From contig CP094243.1 in assembly GCA_022749655.1 (NCBI GenBank), forward strand, positions 2,790,001 to 2,854,000: a stretch of DNA of 64,000 nt, read 5' to 3'. The DNA is from Xanthomonas phaseoli pv. phaseoli (GTDB lineage Bacteria; Pseudomonadota; Gammaproteobacteria; Xanthomonadales; Xanthomonadaceae). Shown in pieces: positions 31,614 through 41,567 of the stretch (positions within the stretch are counted from its first letter, which is position 1; each line of letters opens with the position of its first letter). The notes under the pieces were generated by a model. It was not told where the DNA came from. It saw nothing but the letters and a program-made list of their open reading frames with translations, and ran no database searches. The position numbers and the translations under genes are program-made.

Positions 31614-32503
31614 ATGCGCGACACAACGCTTCCAACCTACTTCATCAGTCTTGGCGGTGGTCCCTGGCGGTACATGAGCGGCCATCTTCGCGCCAACTTT
31701 TCCGTGCTCGAGCAGTCGCTGATCGACATGCGTGCCGAGCTCGGCACGGTGCCCAAGGCGATCCTGGTCGTCTCCGGCCATTGGGAGGAGGTGGGATTTG
31801 CCGTCTCCTCGGGCGCGCGTCCAGGCATGGTCTACGACTACAACGGATTTCCCGAGCACCTGGACACGATCAAGTACGGCGCACCGGGTTCTCCTGCGCT
31901 CGCGCAGCGTGTGCTGTGTCGCTGCTGCACGCCGGAGGCCTCACCGCGCGGCCAGACCCCTTGCGCGGTTTCGACCACGGCACTTTCAGCATCATGACGC
32001 CGCTGTATCCCGACGAAGACATGCCCATCGTCCAACTGTCGCTCGACGCAGCCCTCGATCCGGCATCGCATCTGGCAGCTGGCCGCGCCTTGGCGCCGCT
32101 GCGCAAGGAGGGGGTGTTGATCGTCGGCAGCGGCCTGAGCTTTCACAACCTGCGGCTCATGTTCGGCGAGGGCGGCCAAGAACCGTCGCAGAAATTCGAT
32201 GCCTGGCTGCAGCAGACGCTGGTCCAGACGGTCTCTGACGAGCGGGCGGCGCGGCTGCGTCGTTGGGAGGACGCTCCTGCGGCCCGTATCGCACATCCGC
32301 GAGAGGACCATCTGCTTCCGCTGATGGTCGCGGTGGGCGCGGCCTGGGACGACCCTGGCGCCACCACCTACCAGCAAACGGACTTCTTCGGCGGACTGAC
32401 CATATCGAGCGTTCGATTCGGCCAGACGCCGGTGTCCGTCGATCGCTCCGTCGGCCCGGCGACCTCGCCAGGCCGCCGTTCAACTCCAGGAGATTCGCAA
32501 TGA
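31614..32503 (+). CDS. Class III extradiol dioxygenase (4,5-DOPA dioxygenase type), frameshifted
   Basis: About 295 aa. The DODA-type LigB fold is marked by YFISLGGGPW (where the family usually has a metal-binding SHGSP/HG motif), ILVVSGHWEE (metal His), YDYNGFPEHL, GFDHGTFSIM, ILIVGSG-like VLIVGSGLSFHN and HPREDHLLPLMVAVGAA. Such enzymes open catechol-type rings with Fe(II) or Zn. The frame shifts at 31915-31918, where TG is doubled (CTGTGTCG for CTGTCG); removing one TG gives QRVLSLLHAGG. The stop overlaps the start of the next gene as ATGA. Function is by family; physiological substrate unknown. Confidence 0.78.
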
Positions 32504-33402
32504 AGGCTGTACTGCTCAAATCCTATGGCGGCGTCGATCAATTCTCGATCGCGGACGTGCCCACGCCGAAACCCGGACCTGGCGAGGTGCTGATCAAGAT
32601 CGCCGCGTCTGCGGTCAATCCGTTCGACCTCCTCCTGCGGCAAGGCTTCATGGCCCAATACGTTCCGTTGCCGCTACCCGCCATCCTCGGTGGCGACGCC
32701 GCTGGTACCGTGGTTGCGCTGGGCACCGGCGTCACCGGTTGGGCGGTCGGCGACCGTGTCGTCGCGGACTTTGCGGCGAACGGCAAGGGCGCGCATGCCG
32801 AATACGGCGTGCTACCCGCAAGCTCGATCGCCCGGCTGCCGGCGAGCCTGGGCTTCGAGCAAGGCGCGGCGCTGGTCAAGGCAGGGCTGACCGGACGGCA
32901 GACCGTCGATGCGCTGGGTGTCAAGGCGGGGCAACGTGTCCTTGTCTCCGGCGGGCTGGGCGCAGTGGGACGGGTAGCGATTCAATACCTTCGGCAACTG
33001 GGTGCCCAACCCGTGGCCGGGGTGCGGCCGCAGCGGATCGCCGAAGCGCGCGAGCTGGCGGGCGAAGCCCTGGACATCACCGCTCAGGTCCACGCTCCTG
33101 CGTTCGATTTCGGCATCAGCGCAGCGGCGCCGGTGGCGGGTCACCTCATCGCACAGGTTCGCGACGGCGGCCGTGTAGTCAGCATCGTGCCAGTGCCGGA
33201 AGGAGCGAATGCGAACGATCGCGTGACGATCCAGGAGATCTACCACCGCACCGATGCCGCGACGCTCGATGCGGTGCTGGACGCCGCCGTTCGCGGTGAG
33301 CTGGTCGTTCCGATCGCCAGGACATTCACGCTCGAGCAACTCGGCGATGCGCAGCAAGCCGCCGCAGCCGGCGCGCAAGGAAAGATCGTCCTGACCCATT
33401 GA
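32500..33402 (+). CDS. Quinone oxidoreductase-like NADP-dependent dehydrogenase
   Basis: 300 aa of the zinc-free MDR/QOR family: MKAVLLKSYGGVDQFSIADV, ASAVNPFDLLLRQG, GGDAAGTVVALGTGVTGWAVGDRV, the nucleotide-binding VLVSGGLGAVGRVAIQYLRQ, and the C-terminal GAQGKIVLTH. The zinc ligands of classical alcohol dehydrogenases are missing. It probably reduces a quinone or enone with NADPH. The overlap with the dioxygenase gene suggests it handles a product or related aromatic compound. Confidence 0.87.
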   Translation: MKAVLLKSYGGVDQFSIADVPTPKPGPGEVLIKIAASAVNPFDLLLRQGFMAQYVPLPLPAILGGDAAGTVVALGTGVTGWAVGDRVVADFAANGKGAHAEYGVLPASSIARLPASLGFEQGAALVKAGLTGRQTVDALGVKAGQRVLVSGGLGAVGRVAIQYLRQLGAQPVAGVRPQRIAEARELAGEALDITAQVHAPAFDFGISAAAPVAGHLIAQVRDGGRVVSIVPVPEGANANDRVTIQEIYHRTDAATLDAVLDAAVRGELVVPIARTFTLEQLGDAQQAAAAGAQGKIVLTH

Positions 33403-33595
33403 ACGCCGCGGCGCTGCTGCATCCGGTGGTGGCGCTGCGAGCGTCTGTTGCGACCTGATAGCGCGCTGGAAGACCGCACCCTGCGGTCCATGACGAAGCA
33501 CGGTTGTCTCCGTGCAGCGGCGGCATCGATCACCACATCGAGCGCGGCCAATCTCCATCTTCAACGAGTCCCACAACGCCACACCGAGGAATCCC

Positions 33596-33955
33596 ATGTC
33601 TAGCTCACTGAAATCCAAGTCGCTGATCGCGCTGCGCGTGCTGTTCGGCCTGGCGTTTCTCGCCGCATCCGTAATGAAGCTCAGCGGGCAGCCGCAGATG
33701 GTGGCCGAGTTCCAGCAGATCGGCCTGGGCCAGTGGTTTCGCCTGCTGACCGGCAGCATCGAACTGATCGGCGCGCTGCTGCTGATCCGCCGACCAACGG
33801 TCGCAATCGGTGCCGCGCTCCTGACCTGCGTATCCATCGGCGCGTTCGTCACCCAACTGATGGTGCTGCACGGCGATGTGATCCACACGCTGGTGTTCGC
33901 CGCAGCGATGGGTTGGCTCGTATACAGCTACCGTCCGGGTCGAGCGGCGGCCTGA
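33596..33955 (+). CDS. DoxX-family membrane protein
   Basis: 119 aa with four hydrophobic helices (ALRVLFGLAFLAASVMKLSG, LLTGSIELIGALLLIRR, IGAALLTCVSIGAFVTQLM, VIHTLVFAAAMGWLVYSY). The MKLSGQPQMVAEFQQIGLG segment after helix 1 is the DoxX signature. DoxX-like proteins are linked to redox or thiol stress at the membrane. It lies 193 bp after the oxidoreductase and may belong to the same LysR regulon. A second, unrelated-looking DoxX gene occurs at 48254. Confidence 0.85.
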   Translation: MSSSLKSKSLIALRVLFGLAFLAASVMKLSGQPQMVAEFQQIGLGQWFRLLTGSIELIGALLLIRRPTVAIGAALLTCVSIGAFVTQLMVLHGDVIHTLVFAAAMGWLVYSYRPGRAAA

Positions 33956-34265
33956 GCGGGACGACAGGTGCGCCATCCTTGCGTCTAGGCGGGCAGCCGG
34001 CGGCCGACGCTGGCCCCGGCTTGGCGCCGTGCATCCTGCCATTGCCCGAACCAAGTCGTGTGCCTTGATGGCCCAATCGACAGCGGAAAATGGGCTTGGA
34101 GTTTCCACGTCTGGGCGCAAGCATTGTTGTGTTGCTTTGATCCGAGCGGCACTGCCTGGCTTGGGAGAAAACACAAGCCAGCCCTCCCGCTGCTGACGTT
34201 CGCGGCGGGAGTGGCGAGAAGATGCTTCACGAGCACCGGCGCGACAGCACCGGCGCGACATTGCG
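33956..34265. other. Intergenic spacer between convergent genes, no gene seen
   Basis: Lies between the DoxX gene (plus) and dabA (minus). It holds CTCCCGC and GCGGGAG arms near 34184-34211 without a T-tract and a doubled AGCACCGGCGCGAC at 34230-34257. Nothing codes convincingly. Confidence 0.5.
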
Positions 34266-36685
34266 CTAGGCGTGTTGCGCATCGCCGAGGCACGTCTCCC
34301 ATTGCAGGTCGCCGAGATAGCGGTGCGCCATGCGGCCTGCGTCGTCCAGGCTAAAAAGATGCAGCCACCGATTGTCGAACAGCGCGCGGACCTGCGGGTG
34401 ACGTTCGAGGATGTTGGCGATCGCTTCGGGCGGTGCTTCGATCAGCACCGAGAGCCGCAGCGGTTCGTGGGTCAGGCGTTGGCCGTCATGCACCGATTGC
34501 CACGGCAACCCGGTGCGCAGGATGCCGCCGTTGCCCTCGACCACGCCGATGCCGCCGGTGACGTTATGCAGCAGTTTGTTGCCGGCGCCGAAACGTTCGG
34601 GCGCGACCGTCGATCCGTAGTACTGCAGGCTGATCCAGCTGGCCACGACGACCGGCGCGGTCAGGATCAACTCCAGCACGCCGAAGCCGTCGTCATATCG
34701 CCAGTCGTAGTCGTGCAGGAAGGCCCGTCCGGCCAGGTCGCGCCCGGCAGTGCGCGAGCGCGGCGCGGCGATGAAGGCCTGGCAGCCGGCAAGTGCCCAT
34801 TCGGGGCGAATCTCGGCCCAGTCGCGGGCGCGGTGTGCGATGTCCTGGCTGCGATGCGCCCGCGGCAGGCGCGCGGCACGTTCCCCGCGCGCCAGTGCCC
34901 CTGCTGCGGCCAGCCACTGCGCCGCTTGGGCGAGATCGGCGGCATGCCCGGGCGAAGCGTGATCGGCGGTGTACAGGGTGACCGCATCGGTCGTGGTGTC
35001 GTGCAGTGCGGCCAGGAATAACGTGTCGGCGGGAATGACGATGCCGCGTGCGGCAAGACCGGCGCGCACCTCGCTGTCGTTGAGCAGCGACGCCAGCAAC
35101 CGCGCGTTCACTTCGCCCGAATAGCCACCGCATGCGCCGCAGTGCAGCGCGCTCGCATGCGGGTTGTTGACCACGTTTGCACCGTGGCCGGCGATGACCA
35201 CCAGCCGGGCGAAGCCGCCGGTGAACGACATCGCCTTGAGAATGCGCGTGGCCATGGTCAGCCGGGTGTCCAGGTCCAGCCCGTTGGCAGGGCGCGGCGC
35301 AGGCTCGTTCGGCGCATGCTGGCGAGCCAGCCCCAAGCCGTCGCGCAGCAGCTTGGCGACGTAGATCGGGCCGGTGGCCTCGACGAAGGCGAACGAGGAA
35401 ATGGCCGCCAGCTTGAAGCGGCCCCAGGCGCGCTTGGCACGTGCTGCGATCCGTGCGCTGCGTTCGGACATCGCGGCCGGGGAGGTCGCGTCACCTGCGC
35501 AGGTGATTACACCTGGAGTGAGCAGCACCGGCAGGCGCGCCTCGACCACGTCCGAGGCAAACCGGCGATGGCCGATGCCCAAGCCGAAAAATCCTGCACA
35601 CCCCAGGGTCTGGATGACCGCATCGAGGCTTTCCAGCGCCCGGCGGAACACTTCCGAGCGTACATCGATGCAGAACGCCATTTGCAGCCGCGCACGGCCA
35701 GGTGCGACCTGGGCCGGCGCTGGCGCGGCCAGCACGGCGTTGAGCTTGCGCTGCGCGGCACGTTCGGCCGCTTCCTGCAGGATGCTGTCGATGACATCGT
35801 CCGACGTCGCAGCGACCGGCTCGGCGTAGGCGGCAATGGCCGTCTGCCAGGCAGGCACCAGCGCGCAGCCGCCGTGGCCCAGCAGCGCGGCCTCCCAGAG
35901 CATGCGGATGGCGAGCAGGTCGGTGACGCATGCATCGGTGGCGCCGTTCAACTCTGCCTGCCAAAGCCGATACCGGGCGAGCTGGCCCCAGCCGCCCAGC
36001 GTGGTCAGCAAGCGGTGGAAATACCCCTCCAGCGCCTCCTGCGAAAGTCCCAGGCGAGCGACGCAGTCGACAATGGCGTCTTCGGCATTGGCTGGCGCCT
36101 CTGCCACATACCGTGCGAAACCTGACAGGCCGGCGATTTCCGGAGTCAGGTCGTGGGTCGCGATGAGGCGCCAGGTGCCGTAAGCGCCACCGGACTGGCC
36201 GAGCGCCCAGAGCGCCTGGCCCTGGTCGAAGTAGCCGGCGGCCCAGTGACCGATACGCTCGTCGACGATGCCGGGCCAGTCGATCGCGGCGGCGTCGCGG
36301 GCCAGCTCGGCGACCGTGGGGATCGCTTGCGGGGCAGGGCGTGCGGCTTGATGGCGTGTTCGAGCGCGGACACGCTTGGCGGGCGCAGCGCGGCCGGCGC
36401 GTTCTGCAAGGCCGCCTGCAGATCGCTTTCGGTGATCGCGCCGGACTGTAGCCGTTCTGCATACCAGTGCCGCGGCATGGTGATGGCGATACCGGAGGCA
36501 CGCCGCAGCCGCGCCGCCGCCATTTGCAGCGGCTCGCCGGCCTGGCCGAGGAAGGGGTTGACCGCAACGCTGGAGGCGAGCGGCCACAGCGGCGGGATGG
36601 CGCGTGCCGCACGCTGGGCGGCGGCGATGACCGCATCGTGGGAGAGGGACAGAGACAAGGTGGCGGTCGTGGTGGTCATCAGCAT
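34266..36685 (-). CDS. dabA: DabA-type inorganic carbon uptake subunit (DUF2309), frameshifted
   Basis: About 805 residues. Start region [20 protein letters not shown] then [13 protein letters not shown], the DUF2309 N-terminal signature. Carbonic-anhydrase-like zinc residues are kept: Cys and Asp in [18 protein letters not shown] and His and Cys in [20 protein letters not shown]. DabA with DabB forms a membrane complex that traps CO2 as bicarbonate using the ion gradient. The frame changes near 36345 (EHAIK to [14 protein letters not shown]), by loss of one base or an equivalent indel. It begins 21 bp after dabB. Old names are YbcC or UPF0753. Confidence 0.87.
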
Positions 36686-36706
36686 GGGTGCCTGGCAGTG
36701 AGAGGG

Positions 36707-38289
36707 TCAGGAGGTCTTGCGAACGGACCAGCCGCCAAGCAGGCGATCGATCGTGGCGTTGGCATACAGCCCGTTGGAGAGGTGGACGCGGAGCCCGGCG
36801 GCAGCGGGGTGCGATGCCCAGAGCGGAAACAGCGCCTGGGCGACCGCCACCAGCCCGAAGCTCAGCACCGCCAGCGTCATCAGCGTCCACTCCAGCCGTC
36901 CTGGTGCCGGTGTCGCCGGCAGCACGCCGGCCGTCAGCCATTCGGCGGCGGTCTGCAGCGCGAAGTAGCCGATCGCCGCGGCGCTGGCGTAGATCGCGGT
37001 CCTGCGGGTGAGGGGGCGTGGCGCGGCATCGGCAAGGCCCTGAGCCAGCAGGTAGGCGACACCGAAGATCAGGATCGCGCCCAGTGCCAGCGCCTGCGGC
37101 GACTTGTGCCCGAAGCCGAAGGTGAACCCGAAGGCCGTGCCGATGCCGAGATAGATCGCCAGTGCGATCAGAAATGCGCGGCCGACCGCCGACCCATTCG
37201 GAACGGCGACCGGTCCGGGCCGGCGAATGGCCGCCACTTGTTCGACTGCTCCACCCGAGGCCAGGAACGCATGCGCCTTGTAGAGCGAGTGCGCCACGAT
37301 GTGCAGCAGGGCCAGCGGGAACAGCGCCAGGCCGCATTGGAGCATCATGAATCCCATCTGCGCGACCGTGGACCAGGCCAGCGAGGTCTTGACCGCCGGC
37401 TGGGTCAGCATCACCAGCGCACCGAACAGGGCGGTGAACCCGCCCAGCATGGCCAGCACGGCGAGCACGCCGGGGGCGGCAAGCATCAGGTCGGCAAAGC
37501 GGATCAGCAGGAAGCCGCCGCCGTTGACCACGCCGGCGTGCAGCAAGGCCGATACCGGCGTGGGCGCTTCCATCATCTCGGTGAGCCAGCCGTGGGTGGG
37601 GAACTGCGCCGATTTCAGCACCGCCGCGAGTGCGATCAGGGCGGCCGCCGCGACGAGCGCCCAGGAGTGCTGCCCGCGCGCGGCCAGCGTATTGATCGTG
37701 GCGATATCGGTCGTGCCCATGCTTTTCCAGATCAGCGCCGCGGCGCAGGTCAGGGCGAGACCGCCGGTGGTGGAGAACACGCGCTTCTTGCGGGCTGCGC
37801 GCTGCGCCTCCACGCGCTCGGGATAGAACAGCAGCAGGCGATGCATCGCGATGCTGGTGGCGATCCAGGCGACGACGACCTGGACCAGGTTGCCTGCCTG
37901 CACCAGCAGCAGCACCGCGGCCAGCGCCATGCACAGCCAGCCGGTGAAATAGCCCTGGCGTGCCTCGCCGTCGAGATAGGTGCGTGCGTACCGCACCACG
38001 ATCCAGCCAATGAAGGCCACCAGCAGCAGCATCGTCACGCTGACCGCGTCCAGCCGCGCGGACAGGCCGACATCGCCCCATCCGATCAGTGGGCTGGCGC
38101 CGGTGCCTCGCACCAGCACCAGCGCTAGCGATGCGATCGCGATGCGATCGCGATGCTGAGCGCGCCGAGCGCGGCGCCTTCGGCGAGCAGGGGAATTTTG
38201 TGTGGACGGCGACCGCCGAGAGCCAGGGCGGCGACAGCAGTGGTCAGCAGCAGGAGTGGTGCGAACAGTGGGAGTAGATAGAGCGACAA
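36707..38289 (-). CDS. dabB: DabB-type proton-conducting subunit (NADH dehydrogenase subunit 5-like), frameshifted
   Basis: About 525 residues, 12-14 membrane helices of the NuoL/MrpA antiporter type; landmarks are [57 protein letters not shown] and [21 protein letters not shown] place the start at TTG 38289 ([17 protein letters not shown]); this N-terminal 50 residues is in another frame because GATGCGATCGC is doubled at 38131-38152 (an 11-bp tandem repeat). DabB couples ion flow to CO2 hydration by DabA. A divergent LysR gene starts 110 bp away. Confidence 0.85.
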
Positions 38290-38398
38290 GGCAATCCCCT
38301 AGAAACGAGCGTGGTGGCGGGCCGCGCCACGATATCGATCAGTGGGATTGAATAAAAATTCATTGTTATTGCGGGTTCGTTCGCTATTATCGAATGAT
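38290..38398. promoter_or_regulatory. Divergent dabBA/LysR promoter region
   Basis: An AT-rich 109-bp gap (unlike its surroundings) between the dabB start and the LysR ATG. It contains ATTGAATAAAAATTCATTG and ATTATCGAATGATAT; the latter is an imperfect dyad that could serve the LysR protein. Binding is inferred from layout only. Confidence 0.5.
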
Positions 38399-39292
38399 AT
38401 GGCCGCCTTGAACTACAACCAACCATCTGCGCTACTTCTGGGCGGTCGCGCACGACGGGAACCTCACCCGTACTGCCGAGCGTCTGAACCTCACCCAGTC
38501 GGCGCTATCGGTGCAAATCCGCAAATTGGAGGAGCGCCTGGGCCACGCGCTGTTCGAACGCCGCGGGCGACAACTGCACCTGACCGAGGCCGGGCAGATC
38601 GCGCTCGACCATGCCGATGCGATTTTCGCCACTGGCGATGAGCTGCTCGGCACGCTGCGGCAGACAGGTGCGGCGCGGCAGGCGCTGCGGGTCGGCTCGC
38701 TGGCCACGCTGTCGCGCAACTTCCAGATGGAGTTCCTGCGCCCACTGCTGGGCCGCACCGACATCGACCTCATTCTGCGGTCGGGCAGCGCGGGTGAACT
38801 GCTGCGTGCGCTGGAGGCGCTCAATCTCGACGTGGTGCTGCTGAACCGGGCGCCGGCCGGCGACGCGCTGTCCCCTTTGTCACCCACCGGCTCGCGGAGT
38901 ATCCGGTCAGCCTGGTGGGCACGCCGGACCGCCTGGGCCATGCGGCCAGCTTCGCCGATCGCCTTCGCAGCCATCCCATCATCCTGCCGACGGTGGATAG
39001 CAGCGTGCGCATCGGCTTCGATGCGCTGGCCGACCGCCTGGGCGTGCGGCCGCAGATCGTCGCGGAAGTGGAAGACATGGCGATGATGCGACTGCTTGCC
39101 CGCGAGGACATCGGCCTGGCGGTTCTGCCGCCGATCGTGGTCAAGGACGAGATTGCCGCTGGCGCGCTGATGGAAGGCGATCAATTGCCGGCGATCGTGG
39201 AGACGTTCCATGCGGTCACGATGTCGCGGCGCTTCCCGAATCCGCTGGTTCGCGTGTTGCTGCAGCCCGCGGCTCCGTCTGCAAACCTGTAG
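38399..39292 (+). CDS. LysR-family regulator beside dabBA, two frameshifts
   Basis: About 295 residues: MAALNYNHLRYFWAVAHDGN (after correction), LTRTAERLNLTQSALSVQIR, KLEERLGHALFERRGRQLHL, then an effector domain ending FPNPLVRVLLQPAAPSANL. The first break is a doubled CAAC at 38416-38423 within the tenth codon; the second is at the C-run 38872-38875 (one C short of SPFVTHRLAEYPVSLVG). The HTH resembles NhaR/OxyR-type LysR proteins that sit beside ion-transport genes. Its divergent position makes it the likely regulator of dabBA, as the CbbR-like gene is in other Dab loci. Possibly inactive if the 4-bp duplication is real. Confidence 0.8.
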
Positions 39293-39328
39293 CTCGGTTC
39301 CCTCGCCAGCGGTGGCGCAGGCCCAACC

Positions 39329-40045
39329 CTAAACCGGATCGAACGGTGGTCGGTCCAATAGGCAATCGATGAAGGCGCCAAGGAGCGCTGGTCGATGCTG
39401 CCTGTTCGAGTAGCAGAGACACGGCCCCGGGCGCCCAATCGACCAGTCAGCCAGGACCTGCACCAAGCGTCCCTGGGCCCATCATGCGCCCACGCCATCC
39501 CACTCGACGTGATAGGCGACGCCGAGCCCCTTCGCCGCGGCAGCAATGCCGATATCGGCGCGCTTGGCGGCCAACGGGCCGCCCACCGCCACCTCAAGGC
39601 GTTGCCCGCACTTGTCGAACTCCAGCGATGGTGCCTGCCATCCATTTGAGCCGCCCGTTGATGCACGCGTGCTCATGCAGTTCAGCGGGCGACTCGGGCG
39701 TTCCTCGACGTGCCAGGTCGTCCGGCGACCTGACGGCAAATCCGGCGTCGGGTGGACCTCCACCCGGTTTTCTCCAGCTGCCCGCCGACCCGGATGCCCG
39801 CATCAAAACGGCCAACCACGCGTGCGGCGAGCGCGTCTTCGAGCACGATGTCGAGCACGACATTAGGGTGTGGGCGATGGAAGCGCGCAAATCGGGGCGC
39901 AATGATGTTGCGTGCAGCCATCCCCAGCGTGTTGATGCGGCACGCCACCCACTGCCATGCTGCGCGTCGTGCGGTTCAACAGTCGCGCGCCAATGCGGCC
40001 TTCCATCTCGGATGGTCTGGCGCAGTGCCGACGCCGACAAGCCTA
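39329..40045 (-). pseudogene. Decayed LysR-family regulator
   Basis: Pieces of a LysR protein can be followed in several frames on the minus strand: LSASALRQTIR (HTH end), MEGRIGARLLNRTTRSMAV (HTH wing), a gap, then FARFHRPHPNVVLDIVLEDA, RFDAGIRVGGQLEK, DDLARRGTPESPAELHEHAC, QRLEVAVGGPLAAKRADIGI, LGVAYHVEWDGVG and finally GRLVQVLADW and LLGAFIDCLLD before the stop at 39329-39331. The first 30 residues, the linker and several short stretches are missing. This degree of loss is true decay rather than sequencing error. Confidence 0.8.
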
Positions 40046-40160
40046 GATGAGGGCCTGTGGGGATTCGTGCAAAAAACAGCCAAAAGTGAGCGCGCTCGCC
40101 GACAGCGCAAGCTTTATTGCACGAGTCCCTGCCAACGCTCGGGTCGTTCCCGACCGAGCC

Positions 40161-40700
40161 TCACAGAGGAACTAGTTCCATCAACCATGCGAGCTCCTCG
40201 TCGTTGAATGCCGGCAAATCACCCGCGGCCGCTGCGGCGAAGGGGGCCGCATCGCGTTCCCAAGTCACGGTGCTGGACGCTGCCAGGTCGGCATGCATGG
40301 GCGTACCTGGGTCCGCAAGGCGGCCCCCGATGCTGGTACGCGGGTGTTTTGCGCCCCAGCTGGGGAAGCCAATCCAGGGCCGCGTGCTGTTCGCGAACGG
40401 GCACCTCGACAGCGTGGTGTGCGGAGGAGCGGGTGACAGACCTTTCCGATCCAAACCGTTTGCGGCGGCTGCCGGCCCGCGCCTGGACTGCCTGGTCGAT
40501 TGGGCTGGGCGCATCCGGTTCACGCTCCAGCGCATCGGCGACGCTCGGCCGGCCGGTGATTGTGCAGACCACCTTGCCGCGGCTGACGCGGCGCTTCTAC
40601 CGGATCCAGCACCGGCAAAAACGTTTGTCGGGTAATCTGCAGCGCTTCGTCGCGCATGGCGATCTGCATGAGCTGCGCGTTTGCGGATGGCCGACGTGCT
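40161..40700 (-). pseudogene. Relic of a TAL (AvrBs3/PthA-type) effector C-terminus
   Basis: Read on the minus strand, two frames give a TAL-effector C-terminal region. Frame A: ADALEREPDAPSP, QARAGSRRKRFGSERSVT, VEVPVREQHAALD. Frame B: AKHPRTSIGGRLADPGTP, ADLAASSTVTWERDAAPF and the terminal LPAFNDEELAWLMELVPL before TGA (40161-40163). These line up in order with ADSLERDLDAPSP, QTRASSRKRSRSDRAVT, VRVPEQRDAL, VKRPRTSIGGGLPDPGTP, ADLAASSTV and FPAFNEEELAWLMELLPQ of known TALEs, covering nuclear-localisation and acidic activation segments. The frames join near 40370. Weaker similarity (MQIAMRDEALQITRQTF) reaches about 40680. The repeat domain and N-terminus are absent, so it cannot function. Confidence 0.88.
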
Positions 40701-40840
40701 GAGCTAGCGGCGGATGCCATGATCTATCGCCACGCTGGCCACTGAGTACGCTTCGCAAACCAGCAACGCATAGCCGATGTTCGGCCTGCGCTGACGTTGT
40801 GTAACGTTGCAGCGCATGGCCAGTGCCACTGCCGCGCCCA

Positions 40841-40866
40841 CAAAAAGCCGCGCAGTGCGCGGCTTG
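40841..40866 (-). terminator. Terminator of the 209-aa protein gene
   Basis: On the minus strand AGCCGCGC-ACT-GCGCGGCT is followed by TTTTTGTG. It lies 27 bp beyond the stop of the gene ending at 40894. Confidence 0.88.
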
Positions 40867-40893
40867 ATACGTGGCCCGAACTGAAGATGCTCC

Positions 40894-41523
40894 TCAGCGA
40901 ACCTTGGCCAATGCCACGCGGGCGTCGGCCATGAACTTCTGTGCTTCCTGCGGTGTTCCCAGGTTGGCGGCGAGCTGGTTGAGCACCTGCTCGATGTCGC
41001 CGGAGGCGTCCCAGGCTTCATCGCACAGCATGCCGGCGATCGGGCCCAGGTAGTTCAGCGCGACCGCTTCCAGTGCACCGCGAACGCGCTCGTCTGGCCC
41101 GGCATTGTCGCCACTGGCAACCGGCGCCGCACTCGCGCTTGCGACGGTTGCAGCAGGTGCGGGTGTCGGTGCCGGGGCAGCCGGCGCACGCACCGGCGAC
41201 GGTGCGCCGCCCAGATCCTGTTCAAAACCGCCCATCAACCACTGCCGCGAGTCCTCGCTCAACAGCGAGGGCTTGCCCAGGCCGGCACCGGGGTCGGCCT
41301 GGAAGCGCGCCTTGGCCGCGTTGACCATGGTGAGGCGTTGTACCGCCTCATCGTTGCGCAGCATGCGGAACACCACTTCTTCGATCTGCCCGCTGTTGAT
41401 GCGGACGATGCAGGAGTGGTGGTTTTCCTCGGTGACGATGAACAGAAAGCCGGACGCCTTCTTCAATGCCAGCGCTCTGAGCTCGCGCAGGATCTCGATC
41501 AGCGGACGGAATTCAGTGGACAT
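40894..41523 (-). CDS. Conserved protein of unknown function, partner of the Cache/HAMP protein
   Basis: 209 aa in two parts joined by an Ala/Pro linker (residues about 108-140). The N-terminal 75 residues (LIEILRELRALALKKASGFL, FIVTEENHHSCIVRINSGQI) resemble small regulatory domains that sit next to chemotaxis or two-component proteins; the C-terminal 70 residues (ALEAVALNYLGPIAGMLCDE, DIEQVLNQLAANLGTPQEAQ) form a helical domain. No catalytic residues are evident and no membrane segment is present. It follows the Cache/HAMP gene by 44 bp on the same strand and carries the shared terminator, so the two probably form an operon and a signalling pair. Function unknown. Confidence 0.72.
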   Translation of the reverse strand: MSTEFRPLIEILRELRALALKKASGFLFIVTEENHHSCIVRINSGQIEEVVFRMLRNDEAVQRLTMVNAAKARFQADPGAGLGKPSLLSEDSRQWLMGGFEQDLGGAPSPVRAPAAPAPTPAPAATVASASAAPVASGDNAGPDERVRGALEAVALNYLGPIAGMLCDEAWDASGDIEQVLNQLAANLGTPQEAQKFMADARVALAKVR

Positions 41524-41567
41524 GGCGTCTTCCTTGCAGCATCAGGTACGGAATGGGTGACAGCGAC

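Noticed and set aside
35142..38128. Long plus-strand frames (327 and 553 aa) opposite dabA/dabB
   Set aside because: Gln/Arg/Gly-rich shadows of the real minus-strand genes.
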